A DNA stretch of 64,000 nucleotides from Rheinheimera pacifica (GTDB taxonomy: Bacteria > Pseudomonadota > Gammaproteobacteria > Enterobacterales > Alteromonadaceae). The DNA is taken from contig NZ_FNXF01000003.1 in the NCBI RefSeq assembly GCF_900108485.1, positions 266,530 through 330,529 on the forward strand. Direction: 5' to 3'. The position numbers and the translations under genes are program-made. Shown here piece by piece: positions 55,051-63,943 of the stretch. Each line of letters starts with the position of its first letter. The first letter of the stretch is position 1. The notes below the pieces were generated by a model, which saw only the letters and a program-made list of their open reading frames with translations, had not been told where the DNA came from and made no database searches.

Positions 55051-56235
55051 TTAACCTGCATCAGCCGCAGATGCAGCAAGCTGCACCGGCATACCGGGGA
55101 AGAAAATGCGCGCCATACCTTCGATGATCACCTCATCGCCACTTTTCAGGCCGCTTTTAATTACCCAACCATTGCCGTTATCCAGTTTTACCCACTCGCC
55201 AACTTCAACCGGCGCCGGCAAGGCCACTTTACCGCCCTGCTCGCCATCGGCTAACAGGTAAACAAATTTACCGGTACCACTGTCCAGTACCGCTTTTTGG
55301 GGCACTACTATGGCGTTATGCCGTACCGCGCCCTCCAGTTGAATACGCACAAACTGGCCCGGGCGCAGCAAGGCGTCAGGGTTAGCAATTTCAGCTTTCA
55401 TTTCACTGGTGCCGGTTTGGGTATTAATGCGTACATCAGAAAAATCTACCACGCCAGCCTGGTTATACACCGAGCCATCGGCCAGCAGCAGCTTAACCTG
55501 CCATTTTTCAGGTAAGTCAACTTTGCCGTTTTGTGCTTCAGCGCGCAGTTTCAGTTGATCACGCTCAGCTACAGAAAAGCGCACATACATTGGGTCTAAC
55601 TGGGTAACGTGCGTTAACAGCAGCTCGGGGCCTGATACCAGGGTGCCCTCTGATACCAACTCCCGGCTAACCACACCATTGATTGGCGAACGCACTTCGG
55701 TATAGTTCAGCTGCAATTGTGACTGCTGCAAAATGGCCTCAGCCGTTTTTACATCAGCTCCGGCAATATCCAATGCCGACAACGCATCATCATAGCTTTG
55801 TTGCGACACTGCACCGTCTTTGCGCAGTTTATCCAGCCGTTTAAGTGTGCGTTCGGCCTGCGCCCGGCGTGCTTGTGCCGCCGCTAATTCGGCTTTATTA
55901 CGGTTTACAGCAGCCTTAAAAGGCGCCGCATCCAGACTGAATAATGTCTGATCAGCTTTAACTGCCGCACCTTCGGTAAAATTACGTTTTTCTAAAATAC
56001 CGGACACCCGGGCACGAATTTCCACCTCGCGTGAACCAGCCAGTAAAGCCGGGCTTTCGATCAGCAAGGGTACTGTTTTCAATTCTACCTTTTGCACATT
56101 TACGGTAGCAGGGGGCATGCCACCGCCACCGGCGTCTGATGCGGCAGAAGGCTCTGAGCAGGCACTCAGTAAACCCAGTGAAAACACTACAGCTGTTAAC
56201 TTAGCTGCACCGGAAGATAATGACATTCTTGTCAT
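55051..56235 (-). CDS. RND efflux periplasmic adaptor lipoprotein
   Basis: A 394-residue adaptor with a lipoprotein signal (LLSAC, Cys26), followed by the lipoyl half, alpha hairpin (about 100-155: KAAVNRNKAELAAAQARRAQ), second lipoyl half and beta-barrel/membrane-proximal domains. AcrA/MexA-like. I start at ATG 56235 with AAGG 7 nt upstream, which puts the lipobox in place; an in-frame start 63 bp upstream would lengthen the signal implausibly. It is the first gene of the operon with the 51860-55033 pump. Confidence 0.9.
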   Translation of the reverse strand: MTRMSLSSGAAKLTAVVFSLGLLSACSEPSAASDAGGGGMPPATVNVQKVELKTVPLLIESPALLAGSREVEIRARVSGILEKRNFTEGAAVKADQTLFSLDAAPFKAAVNRNKAELAAAQARRAQAERTLKRLDKLRKDGAVSQQSYDDALSALDIAGADVKTAEAILQQSQLQLNYTEVRSPINGVVSRELVSEGTLVSGPELLLTHVTQLDPMYVRFSVAERDQLKLRAEAQNGKVDLPEKWQVKLLLADGSVYNQAGVVDFSDVRINTQTGTSEMKAEIANPDALLRPGQFVRIQLEGAVRHNAIVVPQKAVLDSGTGKFVYLLADGEQGGKVALPAPVEVGEWVKLDNGNGWVIKSGLKSGDEVIIEGMARIFFPGMPVQLAASAADAG

Positions 56236-56471
56236 ACAAGCACCTTTAAGCTGGCCGCCTTTAACTGCAGACAGCAATGCAGGCTGCAGCAGTATCACGC
56301 GGGAATGTTATGTAATAAGCAGAGGAAATAAGATTAAACGCCAGTAAAATAGCATATTTCTTACCGAGCGGAATAGAATAAATATGAAGATTTGTAAAAA
56401 GCTGTTGCAGCATATATTTCACGAAATACCTATGCGACACAGCGCCATAACAAGGTAAAACCGGCAGGCAT

Positions 56472-56500
56472 AAAAAAGCCCCGAAAAACGGGGCTTTTTT
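56472..56500. terminator. bidirectional Rho-independent terminator
   Basis: AAAAAAGCCCCG and CGGGGCTTTTTT pair around a short AAAA loop, with T-tracts readable on both strands. It lies in the gap between the adaptor start and the PEP-CTERM stop, where the minus-strand read-out ends the PEP-CTERM transcript. Confidence 0.85.
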
Positions 56501-56519
56501 GTTAATAAGGGGGTATTGA

Positions 56520-57113
56520 TTAACGACGTGACATTCTGCGACTAACGCCTAAACCCAACAGTGCCAGACCAAAAATTGCCAGTGAAGCAGGCTCAGGTAC
56601 AGTTGCCGGAACCTGTGCAATACCGGTCTGAACCAAAAAGGTAGCCTGACCGCCGGTAAAATTAAATACCGGCACACTGCTATAAGCAATATGCAGGCTA
56701 TTGGCAGTGTATGACAGTACCGGCTGGATACCATTAGTTACCAGATTATTACTCAATAAAGAAAAACCAAGGATAGATTCACCTGGCTCGCTAAACAGAA
56801 TATTACTCATCCATGCATCAAAGGTCTGAAAATCCCAGCTATCTTTTGAGGTTAATGTCAGAATGCTGGTAAGCGGATCAAAATCCATCCACACTACACC
56901 ACCACCCCAATTTGCCGGGTTTGCTAACAGATGTTTGTTTTTCAGCTCTGCGCCACCACCAATCGCGGCAGCCAGATTCTGATAGGTTTTGGCACCTGAT
57001 TGCGAATAAGCGGGTAGATGGGACTCTGTGCGGAAATCGGCACTGATCAGGCCAGCGTGGGAAAAACATGACACAGACAATAACAACATTGAAACAATGG
57101 CTTTCTTCAACAT
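56520..57113 (-). CDS. PEP-CTERM sorting-domain protein
   Basis: A 197-residue exported protein. A signal peptide (VSMLLLSVSCFSHA) opens the chain. The C-terminus carries the PEP-CTERM tripartite signal: VPEPASLA, a hydrophobic helix (IFGLALLGLGV) and basic SRRMSRR. Such proteins are processed by an exosortase/EpsH-type system and often go to the surface or biofilm. No exosortase gene is in this window. AAGGA lies 8 nt before ATG 57113. The middle domain is not recognised. Confidence 0.85.
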   Translation of the reverse strand: MLKKAIVSMLLLSVSCFSHAGLISADFRTESHLPAYSQSGAKTYQNLAAAIGGGAELKNKHLLANPANWGGGVVWMDFDPLTSILTLTSKDSWDFQTFDAWMSNILFSEPGESILGFSLLSNNLVTNGIQPVLSYTANSLHIAYSSVPVFNFTGGQATFLVQTGIAQVPATVPEPASLAIFGLALLGLGVSRRMSRR

Positions 57114-57352
57114 AAACAGCATCCTTCTTATGTACTACTGAATTACTACTGCCACAGTAAAGCAAAGCCTGTGCCATAATTAAAATTCACGAATATTCAT
57201 TAACATAATAAAAGCCCGCTTTGTCTGGCATTACTAAATGTAAACAAAGCTGACATTTCATACTGACACTAACTGTTACAACCTGATGTTTTGCCGCAGC
57301 AACACAATGTGCTTTACTTGTGGTCGAATCAGAACCATAACAAGGACACATC

Positions 57353-60300
57353 ATGTTTAAACCACGTTACCTTGCACTGTTTTGTGCGCTGGCAAGCGGC
57401 GCGGCCTTTGCCAATGATGGTACGCGCTTACTGCGCCAGCCGGATATTTCAGCAGATCATCTTACTTTTGTGTATGGCGGCGATATCTGGCTGAGCGATA
57501 AAAATGGCCAGAACCCACGCCAGTTAACCAGCCACCCGGCTAATGAATTTGCACCAAAGTTTTCTCCCGATGGTAACTGGATTGCATTCTCTGCCAGCTA
57601 TGACAACAATACCGATGTGTACGTTATGCCGGTCAGCGGCGGCGCAGCCAAACGGCTGACCTTTCACCCGGGCGCAGATACAGTAAACGGCTGGAGCCCG
57701 GATGGTAAAAGCGTCATTTTTGCCTCTAACCGCGAAATAGCCAATAGCCGCAGTAACCAGCTGTATAAAGTGAGCATTGACGGGGGTTACCCGCAGCAGT
57801 TGATGCAAGCTGTAGCATTTGAAGGTGATTTAAGCAGTGATGGCAAAAAGCTGGCCTACCGGCCGAATAATATGGCCTACAGCGGCGCCAGTGGCTGGCG
57901 TTTACACCGTGGTGGCAGCACCCCGCCGGTGTGGATTATCGATTTAGAAAAACAGCAGCTGGAAAAAATCCCCCACCCTAACGCCAATGAATTTAACCCG
58001 TTCTGGCTGGGTAACACCGTGTATTTTCTGTCAGATCGCGACAATAAAGCGGTAAATCTGTTCCGTTACAGCGATAAACAGGTAACACAACTAACCAACA
58101 ACACCGACTGGGATTTACGCAGCGCCGCCGGCCATGGTAACACTATAGTGTATGAAGCCGGTGGCTTTTTGCACAAGCTTGATGTTAGCAGCGGCCAAAG
58201 CTCGCCCCTGACGATAAATATTAATACCCAGTCAGCTCAATTACGGCCACAGTGGAAAGACGCCAGCAAAACCCTTACCCGTGCCCGTTTGTCGGCTACC
58301 GGCCAACGTTTAGTGCTAAGTGCCCGCGGCGACGTATTTACCGTGCCGGTAAAAGATGGCAGCAGCCGTAACCTTACGCAAAGTAGTGGCGTTAATGAGT
58401 TTGATGGCCTGTGGAGCCCCGATGGCAGCAAGGTGGCTTATATTTCTGATGCCGATAATAAGCACCAGTTAGTGTTGCAAGCACAGGATGGCTTAAGCGC
58501 AGCAGAAACTTTTGCCTTATCAGACAACGGCTACTTTAATCTGCTGAGCTTTTCGCCGGATGGTAACCTGATTGCTTACCACGACAACCATTTAAACCTG
58601 TATGCGTTTAACCTGAAAACCAAACGCAGCCAAAAACTGGATACCTCAGCACGGCGCGATGGTTTTAATGTGTCGTTCTCGCCTGACAGCCGCTATTTGG
58701 CTTACACCGTATCGGGTGCTAACTATTTTAGCCAGATTAAACTGTTTGATTTTAGCAGCAACAAAGCTACGCAAATTACCGATGGTTTAAGCCAGGCTGA
58801 TGATCCGGTATTTACCCAGGATTATCTGTACTTTACTGCCTCGGTAAACACCGGCCCGGCGCAAGTCGGGCTGGATTTATCCACGCGCGAGCGCCCGGTA
58901 CGCAAAGCTATTTATGCCTATGTGCTGGCCAGCGATGGTAAATCGCCGTTATTGCCAAAAACCGGTGATGAACCGCTAAAAACTGCCGACAGCAAAGACG
59001 ACAAAAAAGATAAAGACGACAAAGTCGCTGCGGTTAAAGCCGTAAAAATTGATATCGCCGGTTTACAAAACCGCATTGTAGCGCTGCCGGTACCAGAGCG
59101 TAATTACGACAGCTTAAGCGTAGCCAGTGACGGTGCCCTGTTTTATGTAGAGCGCACACAACCGGGTGCCAGTAACGAATTGCCCGGCAGCAATGGCCAG
59201 AACAACGGCACCTTATACCGCTTTGACTTTGAAGAGAAAAAAGCCGAGCAGGTTAAAGACGGCCTGGCCAGCTATAACCTGAGTGACGATGGCAAAAAGC
59301 TACTGTTGGTCAGCCTGCCAAATACACTGCAGGTAGGTGATGCCAAAGCCAAACCGGATGCCAAAGCGGTCGGCTTGTCTGAAGTGCGCAGCTTTGTAGA
59401 CCCGGCGCAAGAATGGCAGCAAATCTTTAACGACGCCTGGCGCATGCAAAAAGAGTACTTTTATGATGCCAATATGCACGGCATAAACTGGCAGGCGGTA
59501 TATGATAAATACCAACCGCTACTCAAGCATGTGCAGCGACGCGAAGATTTAAACGACGTACTGGTAGAAATGATAGCCGAGCTGCAGGTTGGCCATAACC
59601 GTATTGGGGGTGGCGATGTACACCAGGAAAGCCCAACCAAAGCCGGTTTACTGGGTGCCGACTTTGTTATTAGCAACGGTAAATATCAGTTTAAAACCGT
59701 CTATCAGGGCGACCGCTGGAGCCCGTTCTTAAAAGCCCCGCTAAATGTACCGGGCGCCAGTGCCAAAGCCGGTGATTACCTGCTGGCGGTCAACGGCAAA
59801 GAGCTTAACGCCTCTGACAATATCCACGCCTTGATGGACAACACTCTGGGTAAACAGGTGGTGCTAAGCATTGCTGACGATGCCCGCGGTAAAAACCGTC
59901 GCAACATTACCGTAGAGCCGGTAGCCAACGACAGCCAGCTGCGCTTATGGCACTGGGTAGAACAAAACCGCCAGCTGGTAGCAGAAAAAACCGATGGCAA
60001 AGTGGCCTACGTTTATCTGCCTAACACCGCAGACGGTGGCTTCTACTTCTTTAACCGTATGTTCTTCGCGCAAACCGATAAACCGGCAGTGATTATTGAC
60101 GAGCGTAAAAACGGCGGCGGTCAGGCGGCAAACTATATTACCGAAATTCTCGGCCGGCCGTTTTTATCCGGCTGGAAAGACCGTGACGGTTTAGTGTTTA
60201 CCACACCAGGCGCGGGTATTTACGGTCCGAAAACCATGCTGATTGATCAGGATGCTGGCTCAGGCGGTGACTTCCTACCTTGGGCGTTCAAACGCCTGGA

Positions 60301-60607
60301 ATTGGGTAAAACCATCGGCACCCGCACCTGGGGTGGCTTAATTGGTATTTCGGCTAACCCGAATATGATAGACGGTGGTTTCCACGTCGTGCCGTTCTTC
60401 CGCTTCTACACGCCGGATGGCGAGTGGCGGGTAGAAAACGAAGGCGTAGCACCAGATATTGAGGTAGAACTGGATCCGATAGCGGTAAATAAAGGCATTG
60501 ATGTGCAGTTAGAGCGTGCCATAGCGCATACGCTAAACGAGCTAAAAGCCAACCCGCCCAAAGATCACAGCAAAGCCCCGGCTATGCCGACTAAGCTGGG
60601 GTTATAA
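57353..60607 (+). CDS. tricorn-protease-like S41 peptidase
   Basis: A 1084-residue exported peptidase. A signal peptide (ALFCALASGAAFA) is followed by two beta-propeller lobes built of WSPDGxx-type blades (about 25-540), a Lys/Asp-rich linker (about 543-560), a PDZ-like domain (about 750-840) and the S41 serine peptidase core. Catalytic candidates are His748 (QVGHNR), Ser970 (DAGSGGD) and a Glu in VENEGVAPDIE (1027-1037). Archaeal tricorn degrades peptides in the cytosol; bacterial members like this one are periplasmic or secreted. A terminator follows at 60625. Confidence 0.92.
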   Translation: MFKPRYLALFCALASGAAFANDGTRLLRQPDISADHLTFVYGGDIWLSDKNGQNPRQLTSHPANEFAPKFSPDGNWIAFSASYDNNTDVYVMPVSGGAAKRLTFHPGADTVNGWSPDGKSVIFASNREIANSRSNQLYKVSIDGGYPQQLMQAVAFEGDLSSDGKKLAYRPNNMAYSGASGWRLHRGGSTPPVWIIDLEKQQLEKIPHPNANEFNPFWLGNTVYFLSDRDNKAVNLFRYSDKQVTQLTNNTDWDLRSAAGHGNTIVYEAGGFLHKLDVSSGQSSPLTININTQSAQLRPQWKDASKTLTRARLSATGQRLVLSARGDVFTVPVKDGSSRNLTQSSGVNEFDGLWSPDGSKVAYISDADNKHQLVLQAQDGLSAAETFALSDNGYFNLLSFSPDGNLIAYHDNHLNLYAFNLKTKRSQKLDTSARRDGFNVSFSPDSRYLAYTVSGANYFSQIKLFDFSSNKATQITDGLSQADDPVFTQDYLYFTASVNTGPAQVGLDLSTRERPVRKAIYAYVLASDGKSPLLPKTGDEPLKTADSKDDKKDKDDKVAAVKAVKIDIAGLQNRIVALPVPERNYDSLSVASDGALFYVERTQPGASNELPGSNGQNNGTLYRFDFEEKKAEQVKDGLASYNLSDDGKKLLLVSLPNTLQVGDAKAKPDAKAVGLSEVRSFVDPAQEWQQIFNDAWRMQKEYFYDANMHGINWQAVYDKYQPLLKHVQRREDLNDVLVEMIAELQVGHNRIGGGDVHQESPTKAGLLGADFVISNGKYQFKTVYQGDRWSPFLKAPLNVPGASAKAGDYLLAVNGKELNASDNIHALMDNTLGKQVVLSIADDARGKNRRNITVEPVANDSQLRLWHWVEQNRQLVAEKTDGKVAYVYLPNTADGGFYFFNRMFFAQTDKPAVIIDERKNGGGQAANYITEILGRPFLSGWKDRDGLVFTTPGAGIYGPKTMLIDQDAGSGGDFLPWAFKRLELGKTIGTRTWGGLIGISANPNMIDGGFHVVPFFRFYTPDGEWRVENEGVAPDIEVELDPIAVNKGIDVQLERAIAHTLNELKANPPKDHSKAPAMPTKLGL

Positions 60608-60624
60608 TCTCCTGCATCTAACGC

Positions 60625-60654
60625 AAAAACCGCTGCCCGGCAGCGGTTTTTTTT
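60625..60654 (+). terminator. Rho-independent terminator after the S41 peptidase
   Basis: AAAAACCGCTGCC and GGCAGCGGTTTTTTTT pair around a short loop, 17 bp after the stop, with an eight-T tract on the plus strand. Confidence 0.85.
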
Positions 60655-60681
60655 GGCGATTATTTTCACATTACAAACCGG

Positions 60682-60699
60682 ATAACAAAGCTTTGTTAT
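60682..60699. repeat. 18-bp perfect palindrome
   Basis: ATAACAAAGCTTTGTTAT reads the same on both strands. It lies between convergent gene ends (peptidase at 60607, GNAT at 60747), so a promoter-type operator is not expected. No T-tract follows. Confidence 0.5.
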
Positions 60700-60746
60700 A
60701 ACAGCGTTTTATCGACTAATCGGCTTAATAAAGCTGATATATGCTA

Positions 60747-61169
60747 TTAGACAGTACTCATAAGCAGCTCTGTATGTCCTGTATGCGGATCGACTTGTTC
60801 ACCCAATACCGCAAAACCATGCTTTTGGTAAAAATAACAACTTTGTACATTAGCTTTGTAAACAGTTAACTTTAGCTCATCACGCTGACTTTTTGCATGA
60901 CTGAGCAGTTCCCCGCCAATCCCTTGTCCCTGCAGTGCTGGCTCAACAAAAATAGCTGCCAGCGTATTGTCATAAAGCGCATAAAAACCTGTGACTTTAC
61001 CATTTTGTTCATAAACATAAACGTCCGAAGCTGGTAGATAGACATCACGCATATTATCTACCTGAGACTGCCAAAAGTCTGGCTCAATAAAATTGTGAGA
61101 TTTCACAGATGCAGATAGCCAGATATTTAAAATTGTATCAACGTCTTTACTTTCGCTTTTTCTAATCAT
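60747..61169 (-). CDS. GNAT N-acetyltransferase (YjaB-like)
   Basis: A 140-residue acetyltransferase beginning MIRKSESKDVDTILNIW, then LSASVKSHNFI, with acetyl-CoA loop GQGIGGELL and CYFYQKHGFAVLGEQ near the end. It resembles the copy at 42045-42494 in its W-x-x-S-V-x-x-(T/S)-H-x-F-(L/I) start and fold, so the two are probably paralogues of the YjaB group. The substrate is unknown. Confidence 0.85.
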   Translation of the reverse strand: MIRKSESKDVDTILNIWLSASVKSHNFIEPDFWQSQVDNMRDVYLPASDVYVYEQNGKVTGFYALYDNTLAAIFVEPALQGQGIGGELLSHAKSQRDELKLTVYKANVQSCYFYQKHGFAVLGEQVDPHTGHTELLMSTV

Positions 61170-61242
61170 TTTGTCTTAACTATTTATTAGTTTATAACAG
61201 CTAACCGATATACGTTGGTGAGCCAACTAGCACCACATCAGC

Positions 61243-61509
61243 TTATCGAAGTTGGCTGTCTTTACTACCACGGCGATTAATACCGCCCGCTTTTGTTTCC
61301 TGCTCTTCCAGCGCGGTTTGACAAGCAACGCAAAGCTGTACGCCGGGAATTGCTTTGCGCCGCGCTTGTGGAATAACCTGTCCACACTCTTCACAGTTCA
61401 GCGCGCTGTCACCATTAGCTAATTGGCTGCGTGCGCGCTGCACAGCTTCGTCAACGCTGGCGTCTATTTGCTCATGAATAGCACCATCCCGTGACCAACC
61501 ACCTGCCAT
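61243..61509 (-). CDS. DksA/TraR-family zinc finger (YbiI-like)
   Basis: An 88-residue protein, the same length as E. coli YbiI. The C4 zinc finger is CEECGQVIPQARR with CVACQ, the dksA-type Cys-x2-Cys...Cys-x2-Cys pattern. Related small zinc-finger proteins of this group modulate RNA polymerase through its secondary channel. ATG 61509 has GGAG 6 nt upstream; I do not use the in-frame TTG at 61521. Function in this species is inferred from family only. Confidence 0.85.
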   Translation of the reverse strand: MAGGWSRDGAIHEQIDASVDEAVQRARSQLANGDSALNCEECGQVIPQARRKAIPGVQLCVACQTALEEQETKAGGINRRGSKDSQLR

Positions 61510-61646
61510 AATGTTCTCCAACCTTTAAGGAATTAACGTGGTCAGATGTTATTCACCACACCAAAATAAAACCCTAGCATTAGTTATAAAGTAAGTATGT
61601 GCGGTTGCCGACGAATTCAACACATCAATACGTTTGCCCAGCACCT

Positions 61647-62210
61647 TTACGCAGCAAACCTTTTACTAAGCTGTGCCACACGCCGGCCTAAGTAGTGTGC
61701 GGTAAGTAAATCCGTTTCATTTAACAGCCCGTCTGCTGATTGGGCGATAAGGCCGGATTGCGCCCCCAGCCGATTAAGCCCGGCGGTGTTGTGGTTGCCG
61801 GGAATATCCAGCCCTGCCCATAACATACCATGCTGGTTGGCCAGAATCTGCAAGTATTGCAGGGTATGCAGCTGATCGCCGCTAAAGTTGCTGCCAATGG
61901 TAAAACCGGCGGCAACTTTATTGGCCCACAATTGCGTCTCCCAATGCTCGCTGCTGGCATCGGCAAAAGCTTTAAACTGTGCCGACACAGAACCCATGTA
62001 GGTAGGTGAGCCAAATACTATGGCATCAGCATTGGTTAATTGCGCCAGCAGTTTGCTATTGCGAAACCGCCCAGCACGAATATCGACGCCGGCAATTTCG
62101 GCATGAATAACATTTACGGTAGGCTCGGTTGCAGCACCGGCAGCTACCGCTGCAGCTAATTGCCTGGTGCTGCCGCCGGCTGAGTGAAACACCACTGCGA
62201 CTTTTATCAC
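61647..62210 (-). CDS. flavodoxin-family NAD(P)H oxidoreductase (WrbA-like)
   Basis: A 187-residue flavodoxin-like protein. The FMN phosphate loop is VFHSAGGSTRQLA near residue 10, and a second FMN contact is FGSPTYMGSVSAQF. WrbA-type enzymes reduce quinones by two electrons, avoiding semiquinone radicals. GTG start, preceded by AAGGAG. A terminator at 62281-62307 separates it from the SoxR-controlled operon upstream, so it is probably regulated independently. Confidence 0.85.
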   Translation of the reverse strand: MIKVAVVFHSAGGSTRQLAAAVAAGAATEPTVNVIHAEIAGVDIRAGRFRNSKLLAQLTNADAIVFGSPTYMGSVSAQFKAFADASSEHWETQLWANKVAAGFTIGSNFSGDQLHTLQYLQILANQHGMLWAGLDIPGNHNTAGLNRLGAQSGLIAQSADGLLNETDLLTAHYLGRRVAQLSKRFAA

Positions 62211-62280
62211 TTAACTCTCCTTATCGAGACCATCCTTATCACTGCCATGCTGAGCAAGGCTATATCTTTCAATTATGTTA

Positions 62281-62307
62281 TTTAAAAAGCCGCAATTAAG
62301 CGGCTTT
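62281..62307 (-). terminator. terminator of the SoxR-controlled operon
   Basis: Minus-strand stem AAAGCCGC/GCGGCTTT, spanning the FMN-reductase stop codon, is followed by TTTTTAAA. It ends the 63395-62296 transcript before the next gene. Confidence 0.7.
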
Positions 62308-62847
62308 GCTCTGCATAACTTGCTGGTGCAGTGTCAGGGCCGCGTGCTGCAGTTGCAAAAACAACGCTGTGTGTTTCACCTGCTGGTATTGTTGGTCAAA
62401 CACCTGATGAAAATTCGGCACCGACACGGTACCTGTAAGCTTGGCACCCATATACGGCGCAGCTTGCACCGCCGCTTGCAGCACACTTTGAGCGCCACCC
62501 GGCCCCGGCGCAGCAGAGAGAAACAACGCCGGTTTATGCTGAAAAATATAACGTTGGCTGCGCGAGGCCCAGTCATACAAGTTTTTAAACGCCGCGGTAA
62601 AAGTGCCGTTATGTTCAGCAAAAGACACTATCAGGCCGTCAGCTTCAGCTATCTGCTGTAAAAACGCCGTTACCTTTGCCGGCGAACCAAGCTCAGCTTC
62701 GCGCTGCTCGCTGTATATCGGCAGCTCGTAATCATCGATATTTAAGCTAACCACCTTAGCCTGCGGCAGCAACCTGGCCACACTTAACGCCAACTGCTGA
62801 TTAATAGATTGCGGATTATTGCTGGCGGCAAAAGCAAGAATTTTCAT
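62296..62847 (-). CDS. NADPH-dependent FMN reductase
   Basis: A 183-residue flavin reductase/azoreductase-like protein: MKILAFAASNNPQSINQQLA holds the FMN phosphate loop, followed by VSFAEHNGTFTAAFKNLYDW and a PALFLSAAPGPGGAQSV loop. Members reduce flavins, quinones or azo compounds with NADPH. Its start overlaps the VOC gene by 4 bp (ATGA), so the two are translationally coupled in the SoxR-linked operon. Confidence 0.87.
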   Translation of the reverse strand: MKILAFAASNNPQSINQQLALSVARLLPQAKVVSLNIDDYELPIYSEQREAELGSPAKVTAFLQQIAEADGLIVSFAEHNGTFTAAFKNLYDWASRSQRYIFQHKPALFLSAAPGPGGAQSVLQAAVQAAPYMGAKLTGTVSVPNFHQVFDQQYQQVKHTALFLQLQHAALTLHQQVMQSKAA

Positions 62848-63284
62848 AGCACCTCCTTGCGGGCTTTGTCCTGGTTTAAGTTGCGTTCGGCCGGTATATC
62901 ACTTAAATACTCAACAAACTCCACTTCAAATCCGGCCGGATCAACAAAGTAGATATTTTTACGATAGGGGTCGTCAGCGCCCGGTTTGGCAATGGCGAAA
63001 CCTGCGGTATTCAGCCTGGCGATAACCGCATTCAGATTGTTAGTAACATAGGCAAAATGCGCCAGACCAACGCTATGCCCTGCTAAATCACGGTTTTCAC
63101 CCTCGCCGTGATCGCTTAGTGCCAGATAATGATAGTCGTCACCAAAGTGCAGCCATTTACGCGGCTTGCCATACCACTCACCCTGCCCCTCATCGCGGAT
63201 ATGCCAGTGCGGAAAAGCAGCGCGGTAGAAATTCAGCATGGCGCCGATATCTGCCACCACCAGGTTCACATGTTCCAGGTACAT
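62844..63284 (-). CDS. VOC (glyoxalase/dioxygenase) family protein
   Basis: A 146-residue VOC-fold protein: LEHVNLVVADIGAMLNFY, then the second module with VGLAHFAYV and YFVDPAGFEVEFVEYL, with metal-ligand candidates His5 (EHVN) and Glu near the end. VOC members include glyoxalase I and resistance proteins. The substrate is unknown. It lies between the 30-residue ORF and the FMN reductase in the operon below the SoxR box, which suggests detoxification of redox-cycling compounds. Confidence 0.85.
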   Translation of the reverse strand: MYLEHVNLVVADIGAMLNFYRAAFPHWHIRDEGQGEWYGKPRKWLHFGDDYHYLALSDHGEGENRDLAGHSVGLAHFAYVTNNLNAVIARLNTAGFAIAKPGADDPYRKNIYFVDPAGFEVEFVEYLSDIPAERNLNQDKARKEVL

Positions 63285-63302
63285 AGTTATCTCCTTATCA
63301 GA

Positions 63303-63395
63303 TTATTTATTCTGCATAGTGCGGTTGAACAGTCGGAAAAACTGACACAAAAAGCTGTTGCAGCGCGGATCTGAGTTGTCCGGTAAAGTGCTCAT
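63303..63395 (-). CDS. 30-residue small protein heading the SoxR operon
   Basis: ATG 63395 has a strong AAGGAG 7 nt upstream and opens MSTLPDNSDPRCNSFLCQFF, then RLFNRTMQNK. Two cysteines (12 and 17) and an aromatic patch are the only features. It is the first reading frame after the SoxR-type promoter and ends 18 bp before the VOC start. Position and ribosome-binding site argue that it is translated. No family is recognised; it may be a structural or leader peptide. Confidence 0.5.
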   Translation of the reverse strand: MSTLPDNSDPRCNSFLCQFFRLFNRTMQNK

Positions 63396-63425
63396 GTCTT
63401 ATCTCCTTGCAATTAAACTGACAGC

Positions 63426-63456
63426 AGGTTAAAACCTTAACCTAAGTTAAGGTAAA
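63426..63456 (-). promoter_or_regulatory. SoxR-type promoter: -35, box and -10
   Basis: On the minus strand TTTACC (63456-63451) and TAACCT (63431-63426) are separated by 19 bp, the over-long spacing typical of MerR-family activation. Between them lies the dyad ACCTTAAC-CTAA-GTTAAGGT (63434-63453). The layout closely parallels the E. coli soxS promoter. The transcription start would be near 63419, giving a 24-nt leader to the small ORF. Confidence 0.75.
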
Positions 63457-63499
63457 GTGTTTTTTTGAAAAAAATGGCAGAAAAATGAAGGGGCTTGAG

Positions 63500-63943
63500 A
63501 TGACTGATGCAACCTGGAGTGTCGGGCGCGTAGCAAAACGTTGTGGCGTTAAGGTTAGTACACTACATTTTTACGAACAAAAAGGCCTGATTAAAAGCTG
63601 GCGCAATGACGGCAACCAGCGCCGCTACAAGCCAGAGGTACTGCGGCGCATTTCGGTGATTAAGGCGGCGCAAAAAGTCGGCATTAGCCTGGAAGAAGTA
63701 AAACAGGCATTTTTGTCCTTGCCCGACAGCCGCACGCCCACAGTAGAAGACTGGCAGCTGCTATCGACCAACTGGCAGAAAATGCTGGATGCGCGCATTG
63801 CTTACCTGCAACGGCTGCGCGATTACCTCACCGGTTGTATTGGTTGTGGCTGTTTGAGTATGAGCAAATGCCCACTATACAACCCGGATGATGTACTGGG
63901 CGCTGAAGGCACCGGGCCGGTGATCCTGGAACAGACAGAATAG
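63500..63943 (+). CDS. soxR: redox-sensing transcriptional activator SoxR
   Basis: A 147-residue MerR-family activator. The winged helix (about 7-75: VGRVAKRCGVKVSTLHFYEQKGL and NQRRYK) is followed by a dimerisation helix and the 2Fe-2S ligands Cys113, Cys116, Cys118, Cys124 (CIGCGCLSMSKC), the exact SoxR spacing. Redox-cycling compounds oxidise the cluster and switch the promoter on. I start at the ATG at 63500, with AAGGGG 6 nt upstream. Its dyad controls the divergent small-ORF/VOC/FMN-reductase operon. Non-enteric SoxR usually acts on such genes directly, without SoxS. Confidence 0.9.
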   Translation: MTDATWSVGRVAKRCGVKVSTLHFYEQKGLIKSWRNDGNQRRYKPEVLRRISVIKAAQKVGISLEEVKQAFLSLPDSRTPTVEDWQLLSTNWQKMLDARIAYLQRLRDYLTGCIGCGCLSMSKCPLYNPDDVLGAEGTGPVILEQTE

